A stretch of DNA of 32,792 nucleotides from Clostridia bacterium (GTDB lineage: Bacteria > Bacillota_A > Clostridia > Christensenellales > Aristaeellaceae): the NCBI GenBank assembly GCA_017464225.1, contig JAFUDW010000072.1, positions 1 to 32,792 of the forward strand, written 5' to 3'. The position numbers were made by a program, and so were the translations under genes. The notes below the pieces were generated by a model, which did no database searches, was not told the DNA's origin, and was given only the letters and a program-made list of their open reading frames with translations. This document shows, in pieces, positions 14,529-23,890 of this stretch. Positions within the stretch are counted from its first letter, which is position 1, and the number at the start of each line of letters is the position of its first letter.

Positions 14529-16799
14529 TTATTTCAGAAAACAGCGGATCGAAGCCTGCCCGTTCCGCACAGTTAGCGTCAGCGCGCCGCCTGCATTGGT
14601 ATCATATACCAGAACGCCGGCCTGCGCAAGCCTTTCCAGCGCCGCGTCGCTGGCCCTGCGGGTGCTGATCAGCGCCAGGCTGGGCGAAACGGCGCTGAGA
14701 AACCGCTCTCCGGTGCTGGACGCAGAGCCGTGATGCGCCACGCGGAGCACCTGGGCTGGCTGGGCGGATCGCATTTCGTAGGCGCCGCTCACATCGCTCA
14801 TGTGCAGCATCGTGATGCCGTCCAGGTCGATCCGCAGCGCCATGGCAAAATCATTGCCGTCGCCCAGCGGGTTGGCCCCGCCGGCTTCGGGCCAAAGCAC
14901 GTCGATGGAAACGCGCGCTGTTTCCAGCCTGTCGCCGGCGGAAAGCAGTTTGGTTTCCACGCCCGCCTCCTGAAGCTGGACAAGCAATTGGCGGCAGGAA
15001 TCAGCCACCGGCGTGACCAGCGCTTCGGTGGAAAGGTAAACGGTGCCAATGGGCACACGCTGGCGCAGCAGCTCGCTGAGCCCCAGCGCGTGATCGGCGT
15101 GCAGGTGGGAAAGAATCACCGCGTCGGCCCGCCGGCCTTCGGACAGCAGATACGACGCCACGTCGCCGCCAAATTCGCCCGCGTCAATGACGATCGTCTG
15201 GCTGCCATCCTCGATCACCGCAGCGTCGGCGCTGCCCATGCTGAACTGGATATAGCGTACGTCGGTATTGCGGGTAAGCGCTATGGCTGCCGCGCTGCCG
15301 GCCAGCAGGAGAAAGGCAGCGATCACGCGCGTCCACCCCTTGAACAGCACGTACCGGGTGCACAGCACCAGCGCGGCGACTATGGCGGCCATGGCGTAAA
15401 ACGGCAAGCGCGGCACGGCGAAAGAGGCGAAGGGCAGCGCGCCGCTCCAGCGCACAGCAGCCGTCAGTACGGCGCAGAGCAGGGAAGTCAGCCTGCCCAG
15501 CAGCAGCGCGGGCGCCATCCAGAGAAAGCTGACCGTCAGGGTCAACAGGATCATCGGAAGCAGGACGGTGACAAGCAGCACGATCATCGGGCTGATCACA
15601 AGGCCGATCAGAGAAAGCCGGTGGTAATACCAGGCCACCGGCAGCGCAGCGCCCAGCGAAGCGCACAGCGTGGAGCTGTATGCGCTCAGCAGCGTCCGCA
15701 GCCAGGGACGGCGAAGCCTGCGCAGACCGCGGTTCATGCGGTCGCCCAACAGGATCAGTCCCAGCACGGCGCCAAAGGACATCTGGAACCCGGCGGAAAA
15801 CAGATCGATGGGGCGAAGCAGTAGAATGATCAGGAAAGCGACAGCCAAAGCCGTCAGCTTATCGGGCCGACGCCGGAGGATGCGCCCGGACAGCGTATAG
15901 GCCATCAGCAGCGCGGCACGCAGGACGGCGGCCTGCATGCCCGCCAGCATGCCGTACAGCGTCAGCAGCACGGCGCTGATCATGAGCATTACGGCTTGGG
16001 AGGGGGAGAAGCGGCGGAGCAGCGCCAGGATACAGGAGAACAGGATCATCACGTGCAGGCCGGAAACGGCCAGTACATGGGCCACGCCCGCCAACTGGAA
16101 GCTTTCGGCCAGATCCTCGGGCAAGTCGCCTTTTTCGTTCAGCACCAGGGCCGCCGCCAGCGAGCCGTGATCGCCTAACAGCGTGTCCAGCCGAAGACGC
16201 AGCGCCTGGCGAAGGCGGATAAGCGGGCTGGCAGGCGCCGTTTGCCCTGAGGGCGTCAGCGTTAAATCGCTGCAGCCCGTGACGCCTATCGTGACGCCCT
16301 TTTGCAGCAGGTACAGCCGAAAATCAAATCCGTGGGGGTTGCTCTGTTCCATGGGATGATATACGCTGCCGGTAAAGGTCGCTTCCTGTCCATCCATAGG
16401 CAGCGGCGCGTCTGGCGCATCGGGCCAATACGTCCAGTAAGCGCTGTATGCGCCGGCGATGCCCGTCAGCCGAACGTCGGCCAGATAGACCGATATCCGG
16501 CCATCCTTTTCCCGGACCGAGGCTTCGCCGCTGACCCGGGCCGAAAGGGCATAGGTGCCTTCGGGCGGGAGAGCGGGCTGGGCCGCCATGCACCGCAGCA
16601 TGCCCAGCAGCAGGGCGGCGGCCATGGTAGGCAGATATACCGATCTGCGCAGGCTCTTGAGCAGCAGCGCGCACAGCAGGCACAATCCCAATCCGGACAG
16701 CCAGAGCGCTGTTCCCATGGACCTCCAGCCCAGAAAAACGCCCGCGCCAAAAGCCAGTGCCAGATGCACAAGCCAGCGGCGCGGACGATAGGACAGCAT
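14529..16799 (-). CDS. comEC: ComEC/Rec2-type DNA uptake channel
   Basis: The protein has 756 residues, the full family length. Two or three N-terminal membrane helices come first (about 8-65), then a DUF4131-like OB-fold domain (about 70-195), then the multi-helix competence channel domain (about 215-490) with GVAHVLAVSGLHVMILF, the ComEC signature. A C-terminal metallo-beta-lactamase-like domain (about 500-756) has SHLHADHALG and VAHHGSASS metal ligands. It carries single-stranded DNA across the cell membrane during transformation. The stop of the MBL hydrolase gene is separated from this ATG by one base (TGATATG), so translation is coupled. No comEA is adjacent. Confidence 0.94.
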   Translation of the reverse strand: MLSYRPRRWLVHLALAFGAGVFLGWRSMGTALWLSGLGLCLLCALLLKSLRRSVYLPTMAAALLLGMLRCMAAQPALPPEGTYALSARVSGEASVREKDGRISVYLADVRLTGIAGAYSAYWTYWPDAPDAPLPMDGQEATFTGSVYHPMEQSNPHGFDFRLYLLQKGVTIGVTGCSDLTLTPSGQTAPASPLIRLRQALRLRLDTLLGDHGSLAAALVLNEKGDLPEDLAESFQLAGVAHVLAVSGLHVMILFSCILALLRRFSPSQAVMLMISAVLLTLYGMLAGMQAAVLRAALLMAYTLSGRILRRRPDKLTALAVAFLIILLLRPIDLFSAGFQMSFGAVLGLILLGDRMNRGLRRLRRPWLRTLLSAYSSTLCASLGAALPVAWYYHRLSLIGLVISPMIVLLVTVLLPMILLTLTVSFLWMAPALLLGRLTSLLCAVLTAAVRWSGALPFASFAVPRLPFYAMAAIVAALVLCTRYVLFKGWTRVIAAFLLLAGSAAAIALTRNTDVRYIQFSMGSADAAVIEDGSQTIVIDAGEFGGDVASYLLSEGRRADAVILSHLHADHALGLSELLRQRVPIGTVYLSTEALVTPVADSCRQLLVQLQEAGVETKLLSAGDRLETARVSIDVLWPEAGGANPLGDGNDFAMALRIDLDGITMLHMSDVSGAYEMRSAQPAQVLRVAHHGSASSTGERFLSAVSPSLALISTRRASDAALERLAQAGVLVYDTNAGGALTLTVRNGQASIRCFLK

Positions 16800-16800
16800 A

Positions 16801-17499
16801 TCAGAAGGAGATGGTCAGCCCGGGCTCGGCCAGGGCCGCCTGGGGATAAACCTCACGGGCTTCGCGCAGCAGGATATCAAGCGCGCTGCCCGGCGTGAAA
16901 TGGGTCAGCAGCAGATGGCGCGCGCCGGCGTCCCGGGCGGCCTCCGCCGCCAGACGGGCGCTGAGATGCGGCTTATTTTCAGCCCATAGGGCGTCAGTAA
17001 AACAGGCGTCGGCCAGCATCAGGCCGCAGCCCCGGGCGAAGGATGGAAGCCCCGGGCATGTATTGGTATCGCCCGTATAGCAGAAGGCTTTTCCGTTTTC
17101 CTCAAAGCGCGTGGCAAAGCAGGGCACCGGATGGCGCACGGCCATGGCCGTCATCCGCAGGCTGCCGATCATGCCGCCCTCGCCGATATCCCGCAGGTCA
17201 AAAGCGCTCGCCAGCAGCCCGTGGGTTTCGGAGGGCTCCATCGGCGCGTAAACGGGCAGCTTTTGCTTGCCCTGCATGCGGTAGATCAGGGGGAGCATAT
17301 CACTCATATGGTCATAATGCAGATGGGACAGCACGATCGCGCTCAATTCCTCGGGCGGCATGACGGCGGTGAGCGCGGCAAGCACCCCGGCGCCGCAGTC
17401 CAGCAATACCCGGGTTTCTCCGCTTTCCAGCAGGTAGCCGCTGCACGCGCCGCCAGCCTCGGGATAAGGGCCGTTACAGCCCAGAACGGTCAACCTCAT
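16801..17499 (-). CDS. MBL-fold metallo-hydrolase (RNase Z/phosphodiesterase-like)
   Basis: The protein has 232 residues from ATG 17499, selected because GGAAAGGAAAA precedes it; the upstream TTG at 17517 would place the start within that site. Core motifs are LDCGAGVLAAL and SHLHYDHMSD (H59, H61, D63, H64), GDTNTCPG and LTHFTPG, the metal-binding pattern of the RNase Z/cAMP-phosphodiesterase branch. Substrate is unknown. It overlaps the CPBP gene by 26 bases and is followed at once by comEC, so it belongs to the same transcript. Confidence 0.88.
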   Translation of the reverse strand: MRLTVLGCNGPYPEAGGACSGYLLESGETRVLLDCGAGVLAALTAVMPPEELSAIVLSHLHYDHMSDMLPLIYRMQGKQKLPVYAPMEPSETHGLLASAFDLRDIGEGGMIGSLRMTAMAVRHPVPCFATRFEENGKAFCYTGDTNTCPGLPSFARGCGLMLADACFTDALWAENKPHLSARLAAEAARDAGARHLLLTHFTPGSALDILLREAREVYPQAALAEPGLTISF

Positions 17500-18259
17500 T
17501 TTCGTTTTCCTTTCCAAGATATCCGCGCAGCGAGAATGCGCAGGCGACGGCGCAGGTGATCAGCAGCCCCAGGGTAAGGCTTATCTCGCGATCCGAAAGC
17601 AGCAGCACCACGGCGTTATACAGACAATGGAGCAGGGCGCTGCCCCAGTAACCATGCCGCCGATATCCCAGGCCCAGCACAACGCCTACCAGGATCAGCG
17701 CGGGGAAGGCATCCCAGCGGAAATGCAGGACGGCAAAGATCACGGCGGCAAGCCATACGCCCACCCGGGGCAGACGCCTGCACAGCGCGCTTTGTATCAG
17801 GCCGCGGAAAAACAGCTCCTCACACAGGGCGGGGATCGCGGCCACCGTCAGGAGCGCCAGCGCCCATTGGGCGGCCGACCGCGCTTGAGGCAGGGCCTGT
17901 TCAGCGCCTGTATATCCGGTGGCGGAGTAAAGCAGCTGCGCCCAAAGCGAGGCGATCACCGATACCACCACCGCGCCGCTGACCGCCAGCAGCACGCTGA
18001 AACTGGCGGCGGGGATCCCCGGGAGGAAGCAATCCCTCCGAAAAGCCTGCAGCCGTTGGGGACGGGCCGCCAGGATCAATAAGGCGGGCAGGGCAAAGGC
18101 GAATACCTGCTGCGCAGCGTTGAATGCGTATACCGCCAGAGCGGTTCCGGTATCGCGCCAATACATCGCGTACAGCAGCGAGCCGCCCACAACGCCCAGC
18201 GCCGCGCTGATGACAGCCCCGATCCAGCACAGCACAGCGCGCCCGTTACGCCAGCTCAT
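17474..18259 (-). CDS. CPBP-family intramembrane glutamic endopeptidase
   Basis: The protein has 261 residues if ATG 18259 is used; ATG 18274 is also possible and neither has a clear ribosome site. The start overlaps the end of the WalJ-like gene by 14 bases. Six to eight membrane helices hold the catalytic motif EELFFRG (E147, E148, R152), H179 in LHFRWDAFP, and HCLYNA (H211, N215). These are the four motifs of the CAAX/CPBP (Abi) protease family, which in bacteria process membrane proteins or peptides. The substrate is unknown. It is embedded in the walJ-comEC operon. Confidence 0.85.
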   Translation of the reverse strand: MSWRNGRAVLCWIGAVISAALGVVGGSLLYAMYWRDTGTALAVYAFNAAQQVFAFALPALLILAARPQRLQAFRRDCFLPGIPAASFSVLLAVSGAVVVSVIASLWAQLLYSATGYTGAEQALPQARSAAQWALALLTVAAIPALCEELFFRGLIQSALCRRLPRVGVWLAAVIFAVLHFRWDAFPALILVGVVLGLGYRRHGYWGSALLHCLYNAVVLLLSDREISLTLGLLITCAVACAFSLRGYLGKENENEVDRSGL

Positions 18260-19046
18260 ATACGCTGCCCACATGGTCGCGCCAGGCCATATCCACCATG
18301 ATATCGCTGCCGATCTCCAGCCCATGGGCCTGCATGGCCTCGCACACCGTCCGCATGGCAAGCTCGGGCGTGTTGTTTTCATGGCTCAGGTGACCCAGCA
18401 CCACATGGCGCACACCGGTCTGGTACAGCATCCAAAGCGCTTCGGCGCAGGCTTCGTTGCTCATATGGCCATGTCTGCCCAGAATGCGGTTTTTCAGCGC
18501 CGCTGAGTAACGTTCGTTGGCATGCAGCATATCGATATCATGGTTGCTTTCCAATACCAGGATATCCACGCCGCTGAGGGCGTCGTACGCCTTGGGGCTG
18601 AAATACCCCATATCGGTGGCGGTGGCCACGCTGCATTGACCGCAGAACAGCCGGAAGCCCACCGGGTCTGCGGCATCGTGGGGGATGGCGAAGGGCAAAA
18701 TGGAAAAATCGCCCAGGAAAAAGCTTTCGTTTGTTTCAAACTCCCTGTGCAGCGGCGGCGCGATGGCGCCGATCTGCCGCTCCATGGCCGCCCATGTGCG
18801 GGCGTTGGCGTACACCGGCAGATGATACTTTCGGCTCAGGATGCCCACGCCCTTCACATGGTCGCTGTGTTCGTGGGTGACCAGAATGCCGTTCAGCGTT
18901 TCCGGCAGCACGCCGATGCTGTTCAGCGCTTCGCTGACCGTTCGGCCCGACAGCCCGGCATCGACCAGGAGACGGGTGTTTTCCGCTCCTACAAACAGAG
19001 AGTTCCCGCTGGAACCCGAAAAAAGCGGACAAAAGGTAAGTGACAT
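18246..19046 (-). CDS. walJ: MBL-fold protein of the WalJ (YycJ) type
   Basis: The protein has 266 residues from ATG 19046 (AAAGGAACAAG upstream); longer in-frame starts to 19220 are rejected because the promoter lies inside that stretch. The N-terminus FCPLFSGSSGNSLFVG and THEHSDHVKGVGIL (H58, H60, D62, H63), plus ATDMGYF and LVLESNHDIDML, are typical of YycJ/WalJ proteins. These are metallo-beta-lactamase-fold nuclease-like enzymes, linked in Bacilli to cell-wall and division control through the walRK operon and implicated in DNA mismatch repair. Here there is no walRK; the gene leads a run into comEC, holA, rsmG and noc. Confidence 0.85.
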   Translation of the reverse strand: MSLTFCPLFSGSSGNSLFVGAENTRLLVDAGLSGRTVSEALNSIGVLPETLNGILVTHEHSDHVKGVGILSRKYHLPVYANARTWAAMERQIGAIAPPLHREFETNESFFLGDFSILPFAIPHDAADPVGFRLFCGQCSVATATDMGYFSPKAYDALSGVDILVLESNHDIDMLHANERYSAALKNRILGRHGHMSNEACAEALWMLYQTGVRHVVLGHLSHENNTPELAMRTVCEAMQAHGLEIGSDIMVDMAWRDHVGSVYELA

Positions 19047-19079
19047 TTTCTTGTTCCTTTGGTGCAGTATTACGATGAT

Positions 19080-19108
19080 ATTATACCTTTTTTTCCGTGT
19101 CCGTGCAA
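19080..19108 (-). promoter_or_regulatory. Promoter for the walJ-comEC-holA-rsmG unit
   Basis: On the minus strand TTGCAC (19103-19108) and a perfect TATAAT (19080-19085) are 17 bases apart. The start falls near 19073, 27 bases before the walJ-like ATG. The -35 lies directly after the ferredoxin terminator. Confidence 0.85.
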
Positions 19109-19111
19109 CAA

Positions 19112-19138
19112 ATAAAAAAGAGCCCGGAAATCCGGGCC
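19112..19138 (-). terminator. Intrinsic terminator after the ferredoxin gene
   Basis: On the minus strand GCCCGGA, TTT-type loop, TCCGGGC is followed by TCTTTTTTATTT. It ends the monocistronic ferredoxin transcript and insulates the walJ promoter. Confidence 0.88.
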
Positions 19139-19159
19139 CAACGCGGTAGACTGATCGAA

Positions 19160-19375
<216 letters not shown>

Positions 19376-19385
19376 TTATGTGCAC

Positions 19386-19415
19386 ATGATAGCACTTCGC
19401 AGCGCGGTAAGTCAA
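19386..19415 (-). promoter_or_regulatory. Promoter for the ferredoxin gene
   Basis: On the minus strand TTGACT (19410-19415) and TATCAT (19386-19391) are 18 bases apart, about 50 bases before the ferredoxin ATG. Confidence 0.7.
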
Positions 19416-19455
19416 CACAAACCGATATTTAATATTGACTTAGCGTTTGCTAACT

Positions 19456-20178
19456 TTATTCCTCCAGCGGTTTCAGCTTTTGCAGATCCAGATGATAATA
19501 ATGGGTGGCGGATTTCAGGCTTTCCCGGAAGGACATGAGCTGATCCACCGTAAGCACCTGATAGCCCCGGGCTTTGATCTCGGGCAGGATGGTTTGAAGC
19601 GCTTCCACCGTGGTGGGATGGGTATCGTGGAACAGGATGATGGCGCCGTTTTCCAGATGGCCGATCACCTCGTTATAGATCTTTTCGGCGTTCTGGGTTT
19701 CCCAGTCCCGGCTGTCGATCGTCCAGGTGGCGATGTACATGCCCAGGGCATTGCATGCGCTGTAAGCCGAAGGGCCCACCCGGCCGTAGGGCGGCCGCAG
19801 CCATTTGGCCAGGGTGCCGGTCTGTTCCAGCACAATGTTCTGGCATAGCTCCAGATTGCGCACGATGGCGTTGCCGTCCATCTGGTTCAGGTCGTTGTGC
19901 CGCCAGGTGTGCAGGCCCACCTCGTTTCCGCTGTCGTATACCGCTTTCACCAGTTCGCGGTTTTGATCCATAGCGGTGCCCACCATGAAAAAGGTGGCTT
20001 TGCAGTCGTTTTCCGCCAGGATATCCAACACCGGCTGGGTATAGTCCGCCGAAGGGCCGTCGTCAAAGCTCAGGGCAACGGCGGGCTGAATGCGGGGATC
20101 CAGGATCTCGCTTCCGGCCAGCGCCGGAATGCTGAAAAGCAGCAGCGCGAAAAGCAAACAGAGCGTCTTTCGTACCAT
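19456..20178 (-). CDS. Secreted polysaccharide deacetylase (NodB family)
   Basis: The protein has 240 residues. A signal peptide (residues 1-21, LCLLFALLLFSIPALA) directs it outside the cell. The NodB catalytic motifs are present: SFDDGPS with D39/D40, HTWRHNDL with zinc ligands H90 and H94, RPPYGRVG (R128), and a late ILFHDTHP. Members remove acetyl groups from peptidoglycan or other wall polysaccharides; the exact substrate is unknown. AGGAGGATTTTC precedes ATG 20178, 16 bases after the TrmH-family gene, so it is the last gene of that operon. Confidence 0.92.
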   Translation of the reverse strand: MVRKTLCLLFALLLFSIPALAGSEILDPRIQPAVALSFDDGPSADYTQPVLDILAENDCKATFFMVGTAMDQNRELVKAVYDSGNEVGLHTWRHNDLNQMDGNAIVRNLELCQNIVLEQTGTLAKWLRPPYGRVGPSAYSACNALGMYIATWTIDSRDWETQNAEKIYNEVIGHLENGAIILFHDTHPTTVEALQTILPEIKARGYQVLTVDQLMSFRESLKSATHYYHLDLQKLKPLEE

Positions 20179-20194
20179 GAAAATCCTCCTCTTG

Positions 20195-20914
20195 TTATTC
20201 CTGACAGAACGCGTACATGCCGATGGCGGCGGCCACCGAAAGGTTCAGCGAATCGATTTCACCGTTATGGGGGATGCGCACGGGCTGCCCCAGGCGGGAA
20301 AACGCCGGCGGCAGGCCGCTGCCTTCGTTTCCCATGATCAGGGCGAAGGGCGTTTTCCTGTTCCGTACGGCCTCGGACAGCGGCACCGAAGCGTCCAGCA
20401 TGAACGGATAACACATATGATGGGGAAATTGCGCCCGGTATTGTTCAAAATCGTCGTAATACCGCAGGTTCAGCCCGAAAATAGCGCCCATGCTGGCCCG
20501 CACCACATGGGGATCAAAGGCGTCCGCGGCAGGGCGGATGATGGCGATATCCCGATAGCCGAAGCCCAGGGCTGTGCGCAGCATGGTGCCCAGATTGCCC
20601 TTATCGCTGGGGTTATGCAGCACCAGGTGATTGCCGTCCGTCAGCGCGCCCTGGAACTTATCAAACACCACGGCGGCAAAGCAGTTTTCCTTGCTGGATA
20701 CGCGGGAAAGCGCCTTGTCGGCGATCTCCTCCCGCACGTGATACTGTCTGCAGGACGCCCGGAGCGCCGACAGCCCCTGGCTGTCCTCGGCTTTGGAGGA
20801 TACCAGCAGCCGCCGGGCCAGATCGGGGCGCTTTTGCATGAGCTGGCTTGCAGGAAAGAGCCCCAGGGCGTAGCTGTAATCAAGATCGCGGGAATAGGCT
20901 TCCAGGCTGGGCAT
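20195..20914 (-). CDS. TrmH/SpoU-family RNA 2'-O-methyltransferase
   Basis: The protein has 239 residues from ATG 20914, with GAAAAGGAGGAAAGCC upstream; longer in-frame starts lie inside the HAD gene. The three SPOUT motifs are visible: NPSDKGNLGTMLRTA (101-115), IMGNEGSGLP, and IPHNGEIDSLNLSVAAAIGMY-like end, which form the knotted SAM-binding site. It methylates ribose in tRNA or rRNA; the target nucleotide cannot be told from sequence. It overlaps the HAD gene end by 35 bases. The first 90 residues are a helical part lacking the usual L30e-like substrate-binding pattern, so its RNA recognition may differ. Confidence 0.88.
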   Translation of the reverse strand: MPSLEAYSRDLDYSYALGLFPASQLMQKRPDLARRLLVSSKAEDSQGLSALRASCRQYHVREEIADKALSRVSSKENCFAAVVFDKFQGALTDGNHLVLHNPSDKGNLGTMLRTALGFGYRDIAIIRPAADAFDPHVVRASMGAIFGLNLRYYDDFEQYRAQFPHHMCYPFMLDASVPLSEAVRNRKTPFALIMGNEGSGLPPAFSRLGQPVRIPHNGEIDSLNLSVAAAIGMYAFCQE

Positions 20915-21623
20915 GGCTTTCCTCCTTTTCCAATATTGTTTTGAGCTCGCTGAGCTGCCCGATAACGCAGTCGATGGGCATATCGTCGGGTACCCTCCGG
21001 CCATGGGGATTGAAAAAGCAGGTTTTCATGCCAAAACCGATGCCGCCCGCCATATCGGAGGTCAGGCTGTCGCCCACCATGAGCGTCTCCTCGGGCCGCA
21101 GCGCGGCCTTTTGTCCGGCGTTCAGCCGCGCCATGCTCCTTTCAAAGAACGGAAGCGCGGGCTTTTGAGCGCCGATCTCCTCCGAAACGAATAGATGATG
21201 AAAGTATGGCAGGTATCCCGCAAGCTGGAGGCGGGACTGCTGCTGGGCTAAGGGCCCGTTGCTGGCGGCGCAAACGATAAAGCGCTGCGAAAGCCATGGC
21301 AGCAGCTCGCCAGCGCCGGCTACGGGGATGGCGCTGACCGCCAGGGCGTTCCGGAAATAGATTTCAAAAGCCCGGGCGTCGCCTTTGATCCCCAGCCTTG
21401 CGAACACAGCCTGCCAGCGCAGGTCGATCAGCTGCTCACGGACGATTTCTCCCCGCTCGATCTGCTGCCAAAGCCGGTTGTTGATCTGCTTGAAGACGAC
21501 GTACATGCCATCCTCATAGGGAGGCAATCCAAATTGCCGGAAGCCTTCCCGCATGCAGGACTGCACAAAGGCGTCAAAATCCAGTACCGTGCCGTCAATG
21601 TCCAGAAAGACCGCCCGGATCAT
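20880..21623 (-). CDS. HAD-superfamily hydrolase (YjjG-like nucleotidase)
   Basis: The protein has 247 residues. The HAD motifs are complete: motif I FLDIDGTVLDF with nucleophile D8 and acid D10, motif II ASNGP, motif III around QKPALPFF, and motif IV VGDSLTSDMAGG. A helical cap lies between motifs I and II, and the overall plan fits YjjG-type noncanonical pyrimidine nucleotidases (ending in a stretch with CFFNPHGR). Substrate is inferred only from family resemblance. ATG 21623 overlaps the stop of the MrfA-like helicase (ATGA). Confidence 0.88.
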   Translation of the reverse strand: MIRAVFLDIDGTVLDFDAFVQSCMREGFRQFGLPPYEDGMYVVFKQINNRLWQQIERGEIVREQLIDLRWQAVFARLGIKGDARAFEIYFRNALAVSAIPVAGAGELLPWLSQRFIVCAASNGPLAQQQSRLQLAGYLPYFHHLFVSEEIGAQKPALPFFERSMARLNAGQKAALRPEETLMVGDSLTSDMAGGIGFGMKTCFFNPHGRRVPDDMPIDCVIGQLSELKTILEKEESHAQPGSLFPRS

Positions 21624-23887
21624 GCGCCTTCATCCTCCAGCAGCATGCCGATGATGCGGATGGCCGCTGCCTTTCCGTTTTCACCTACCTCGCCCACGGG
21701 GCCCACGCAGGAGGGACAGCCGTGCTCGCAGGCGCAGTCCTGTGCGATCAGGCGGGCGTGGGTCAACAGGGTATCCCGCATCTTGTACGCCTTTTCGGAC
21801 AGGCCCACGCCGCCGGGACAGTTATCGTACAATATGATCGTGGGCTTTTCGGTGAACGGACACTTGACCTGATAGCTGACCGCCACGTCCCGGGGCGAAC
21901 ACATCAGATACAATGGGGCCACGATGCGCAAAAGGTTGGCGATGCCCATCATGCCGTTTTGAAGGGTATCCTTATCGAACTGTGCCGCGTATTCGTCTTT
22001 CAGCGTCCACCATACCGCCGTGGTGTGCATTTCGCTCTCGGGCAGCATGACCGGACCGAATCCCAGGTTTTCGCCGGTATCAAACTTCATTTTTTTGAAC
22101 AGCTTGGTGATGGCGGTCACCTTGACCTCGCCCCAGGCGGCGTTTTCTTTTTGTTCGGCGATATCCAGCAGGCTCAGGCTCACGTTCAGATCGGCGTCGG
22201 TGTAATAATCCACCTCCACCCGGCGGACGAAGGCCTTGCAGGCGTCCCAATCCAGCTTTTCCACCTGATACTGCACGCCCTCATGCAGATAAATGGCGTT
22301 TTCGTGCAGCAGCATGGGCACGGTAAACCGATCCATTTCGCCGATGATACGAACGTGGGCCGGATCGGTGATATCGTTGATCAAAAAGTTTTCAGTCATG
22401 GCTGTGCGCAGGCTGATCTCGCTGGCCGGGAACTCCTCGGCCTGCCAATGCCAGGTATCGCCCACATGGCGCACGATTTCGGCCTCCTCCAGGTATTCCC
22501 GCATTTCGTCGGCGCCCGGCGCGCCGCCCAGCGTTTCGCCATCCTTGAAGGGCAGCTCATAGGCGGCGCACTTGAAATGGCTGAGAAGCACGTACAGGTT
22601 GTCGGGGTTCAGCAGGGCGTTTTCGGGAGACTGGCGGAAAAAGTATTCGGGATGGGTGACGATAAACTGATCGATGGCCGCGCTGGAGGCCACCATGACG
22701 GTGAGGCTCGTTCCCTGCCGCCTACCGGCCCGCCCGGCCTGCTGCCAGGTGCTGGCGATGGTGCCCGGATAGCCGCAGAGCACGCAGGCTGTGAGCGAGC
22801 CGATATCGATGCCCAGCTCCAGCGCGTTGGTGGAGACTACGGTATCGATGCGCCCGGCGCGAAGACCCTGCTCGATCTCCCGACGTTCGGAGGGCAGATA
22901 GCCGCCCCGGTAGCCGCGTACGCGGCCGCTGTTGCCCACCGGATCGCGCACCAGATCCTTGAGCCGCTTGGTCAGCACCTCCACCTGTACCCGGCTGCGG
23001 GCGAACACGATGGAGGAAATATTGTTGAGCAGCAGCGTTTGGGCTACGCGCATGGTTTCATTCAGCACGCTCTTGCGGATGCCCAGCTGCTGATTGACCA
23101 CCGGCGGATTATAGAAAACCACGTGCCTTTCGCCCATGGGCGCTCCGTTGTCGTCGATCACGGTCACCGGCCTGCCGATCAGCGTTTCGGCCAGCTCCTT
23201 GGGATTGGCGATGGTGGCGCTGCACAGAATGAACTGCGGATGGCTACCGTAAAATTCGCACAGCCGCAGCAGCCGCCTGAGCACGTTGGCCAGGTTGCTG
23301 CCAAATACGCCGCGATAGGTATGGATTTCGTCGATGACGATGTACTGCAGGTTTTCAAACAGCTTGACCCATTTGGTGTGATGGGGCAGGATGCCGCTGT
23401 GCAGCATATCGGGATTGGTCACCACCACATGGCCCGCCTGCCGGATCGCTCGGCGGGCGGCGGCAGGCGTGTCGCCGTCGTAGGTGAAGGTTTTGATATC
23501 CACGCCCAAAAGCTGGATCAGCTCGTAGAGCTCGCTGACCTGATCGGCGGAGAGCGCTTTTGTGGGGAACAGGTACAGCGCCCGGGCGTTGGGGTTTTTG
23601 AGCACGGCCGAAAGCACGGGCAGGTTATAACACATGGTTTTACCGCTGGCCGTGGGCGTCACCACCACGATATCCTGCCCCCGGGCGGCGGCCTCTATGG
23701 CCTGGGCCTGGTGGGTATACAGCCTGCGCACGCCGCGCTTTTCCAGCATGGGAGGAAGGCTGCCGTCCACGCATTCCGGCCAGTCGGCATACCGGGCGGG
23801 CCGGGCCGGGTCGGTGTGCCAATGGGTGACGCATTCCATAAATTCGGGGGTTCTTTTCAAAACGCCCAGCAATTGATCAATGTTCAT
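21620..23887 (-). CDS. MrfA/YprA-type DEAD-box DNA repair helicase with C-terminal Cys cluster
   Basis: The protein has 755 residues. Superfamily 2 motifs: Walker A TPTASGKT (77-84), DEIH (186-189), SATIANP, and the RecA-2 motif QQAGRAGRRQG. The C-terminal DUF1998-like domain ends in four closely spaced cysteines (CPGGVGL, then CACEHGCPSC near residues 695-735), which bind a zinc in B. subtilis MrfA (YprA). MrfA works with the exonuclease MrfB to repair mitomycin-type damage; no mrfB is in the window. The start is 3 bases after ligA. The gene sits in a repair operon with pcrA and ligA, which supports the function. Confidence 0.9.
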   Translation of the reverse strand: MNIDQLLGVLKRTPEFMECVTHWHTDPARPARYADWPECVDGSLPPMLEKRGVRRLYTHQAQAIEAAARGQDIVVVTPTASGKTMCYNLPVLSAVLKNPNARALYLFPTKALSADQVSELYELIQLLGVDIKTFTYDGDTPAAARRAIRQAGHVVVTNPDMLHSGILPHHTKWVKLFENLQYIVIDEIHTYRGVFGSNLANVLRRLLRLCEFYGSHPQFILCSATIANPKELAETLIGRPVTVIDDNGAPMGERHVVFYNPPVVNQQLGIRKSVLNETMRVAQTLLLNNISSIVFARSRVQVEVLTKRLKDLVRDPVGNSGRVRGYRGGYLPSERREIEQGLRAGRIDTVVSTNALELGIDIGSLTACVLCGYPGTIASTWQQAGRAGRRQGTSLTVMVASSAAIDQFIVTHPEYFFRQSPENALLNPDNLYVLLSHFKCAAYELPFKDGETLGGAPGADEMREYLEEAEIVRHVGDTWHWQAEEFPASEISLRTAMTENFLINDITDPAHVRIIGEMDRFTVPMLLHENAIYLHEGVQYQVEKLDWDACKAFVRRVEVDYYTDADLNVSLSLLDIAEQKENAAWGEVKVTAITKLFKKMKFDTGENLGFGPVMLPESEMHTTAVWWTLKDEYAAQFDKDTLQNGMMGIANLLRIVAPLYLMCSPRDVAVSYQVKCPFTEKPTIILYDNCPGGVGLSEKAYKMRDTLLTHARLIAQDCACEHGCPSCVGPVGEVGENGKAAAIRIIGMLLEDEGA

Positions 23888-23890
23888 GGA

